64,000 bases of DNA from Kocuria palustris (GTDB taxonomy: Bacteria; Actinomycetota; Actinomycetes; Actinomycetales; Micrococcaceae), in contig NZ_JAFBCR010000001.1 of the NCBI RefSeq assembly GCF_016907795.1, positions 248,001-312,000 on the forward strand, written 5' to 3'. A model generated the notes under the pieces. That model was not told where the DNA came from, did not search any database, and saw only the letters and a program-made list of their open reading frames with translations. Shown one piece after another: positions 63,514 to 64,000 of the stretch. The translations under genes and the position numbers were made by a program. The stretch's first letter is position 1; each line of letters begins with the position of its first letter.

Positions 63514-64000
63514 TCAGCCCTCGGCGGACGCCTGGTCGCCGGCGGTCGCGGAATCCTCCGCACCGTCCGTCGCGTCGCCGGTCGCCGGCGCCTCCGGCTG
63601 CTCGGCGGATTCGGTGGCGCCGAGGATGTCCACGACGAACAGCAGGTCGCCGGCGGGGCTGCCGCTGCCGTCGGCATCGACCTCCTCCTGGGTGCCGTAG
63701 GCCTTGTCGGCGGGGATCGAGATCAGTACGCGCGAGCCGACCTTCTGGCCCTCCAGACCCTCCGACCAGCCCGGGATCACGGCCGAGAGCGGGAACGCGG
63801 TGGGGACGCCTCGCTCGTAGGAGGAGTCGAAGACCTCGCCGTCCTCCCAGCGCACGCCGACGTAGTCCACCGCCACGGTGTCCTCGGCCTTGACCTCGGC
63901 GCCGTCGCCTGCGATCAGCGTCTGGGTGACGACGTCATCCGGCGCCTCGCCCGACGGCTTCTCGATCTGCGGGGTGCCGCTCTCGCCCTCCGAGACCTGC
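63514..64000 (-). CDS. FKBP-type peptidyl-prolyl isomerase (5' partial)
   Basis: Runs off the window at its 5' end. About 160 residues are seen: EGESGTPQIEKPSGEAPDDV, TLIAGDGAEVKAEDTVAVDY, then the FKBP core (VDYVGVRWEDGEVFDSSYER, PLSAVIPGWSEGLEGQKVGS, RVLISIPADKAYG, GDLLFVVDIL) and an acidic Ala/Glu tail. The upstream half resembles the linker of exported FKBP lipoproteins, so a signal peptide probably lies beyond the edge. It is 126 bases upstream of the cytoplasmic FKBP on the same strand. Confidence 0.88.
   Translation of the reverse strand, partial: QVSEGESGTPQIEKPSGEAPDDVVTQTLIAGDGAEVKAEDTVAVDYVGVRWEDGEVFDSSYERGVPTAFPLSAVIPGWSEGLEGQKVGSRVLISIPADKAYGTQEEVDADGSGSPAGDLLFVVDILGATESAEQPEAPATGDATDGAEDSATAGDQASAEG

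Overview
The window is about 70% G+C. Start codons are mixed (many GTG, some TTG), ribosome binding sites are strong AGGAG types, and genes often overlap by 4 bases. It carries WhiA, RbpA, SufR, OpcA, a fused PafB-PafC regulator, a FKBP/PafBC/Tat/HelY block and DnaE2. Together these point to an actinobacterium of the order Micrococcales, most likely a Micrococcaceae member (Kocuria/Arthrobacter-like). That is an inference from gene content and order. I see no rRNA, tRNA, CRISPR array or insertion sequence.

Layout. (1) 1-24.1 kb is a conserved central-metabolism chromosome: the whiA 3' end, gap-pgk-tpiA-secG (+), then zwf-opcA-pgl, pgi, tal and tkt on the minus strand (glycolysis and pentose phosphate pathway). 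Then come ctaB, a DHDPS-like lyase coupled to an ABC-2 exporter, ctaA (heme A synthesis) and sufR-sufB-sufD-sufC-sufT (Fe-S assembly, with no sufS or sufU). (2) 24.1-28.3 kb, minus strand: a muconolactone-isomerase-like protein, the biotin ECF transporter bioY-bioM-bioN and an AI-2E family permease. (3) 28.4-37.4 kb: an ABC-F protein, SURF1 with a small Cys protein, a DUF3099 protein, fabG with a FabL-like reductase, serB, an ABC ATPase, a TauE/SafE permease and a SpoU methyltransferase. (4) 37.5-51 kb is the most accessory part. It holds two adjacent damaged genes (an SDR missing its catalytic segment and a DHFR-like remnant), a WYL regulator diverging from a DinB-like gene around a perfect palindrome, a DUF6504-like gene with dnaE2 (SOS-type boxes), gluconokinase, a 3'-truncated ahpC, a large catalase, a tyrosine recombinase with a possible SOS box, a gene-poor kilobase, and small unknown genes, one with PHO-box-like repeats. 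(5) 51.1-64 kb is conserved again: nfeD and a stomatin-like gene separated by a 17-C tract, rbpA, polyprenol-phosphate mannosyltransferase, an amidohydrolase-like pseudoenzyme, helY, tatC, tatA, pafBC and two FKBP isomerases. The second FKBP runs off the window.

Regulatory themes. The hexamer TAGACT (or TAGAGT) recurs as a likely -10 element upstream of many genes. serB, its divergent ABC ATPase, bioY and dnaE2 look leaderless. Strong perfect hairpins, several built on a CACGACG(ACG)GCG stem, close most transcription units.

The strongest candidates for new biology are the FabL-like reductase paired with fabG, the WYL/DinB palindrome, the SOS-type boxes including the one at the recombinase, the PHO-box-like repeats, the C17 tract, and the local gene decay at 37.5-38.5 kb and 45.2 kb.
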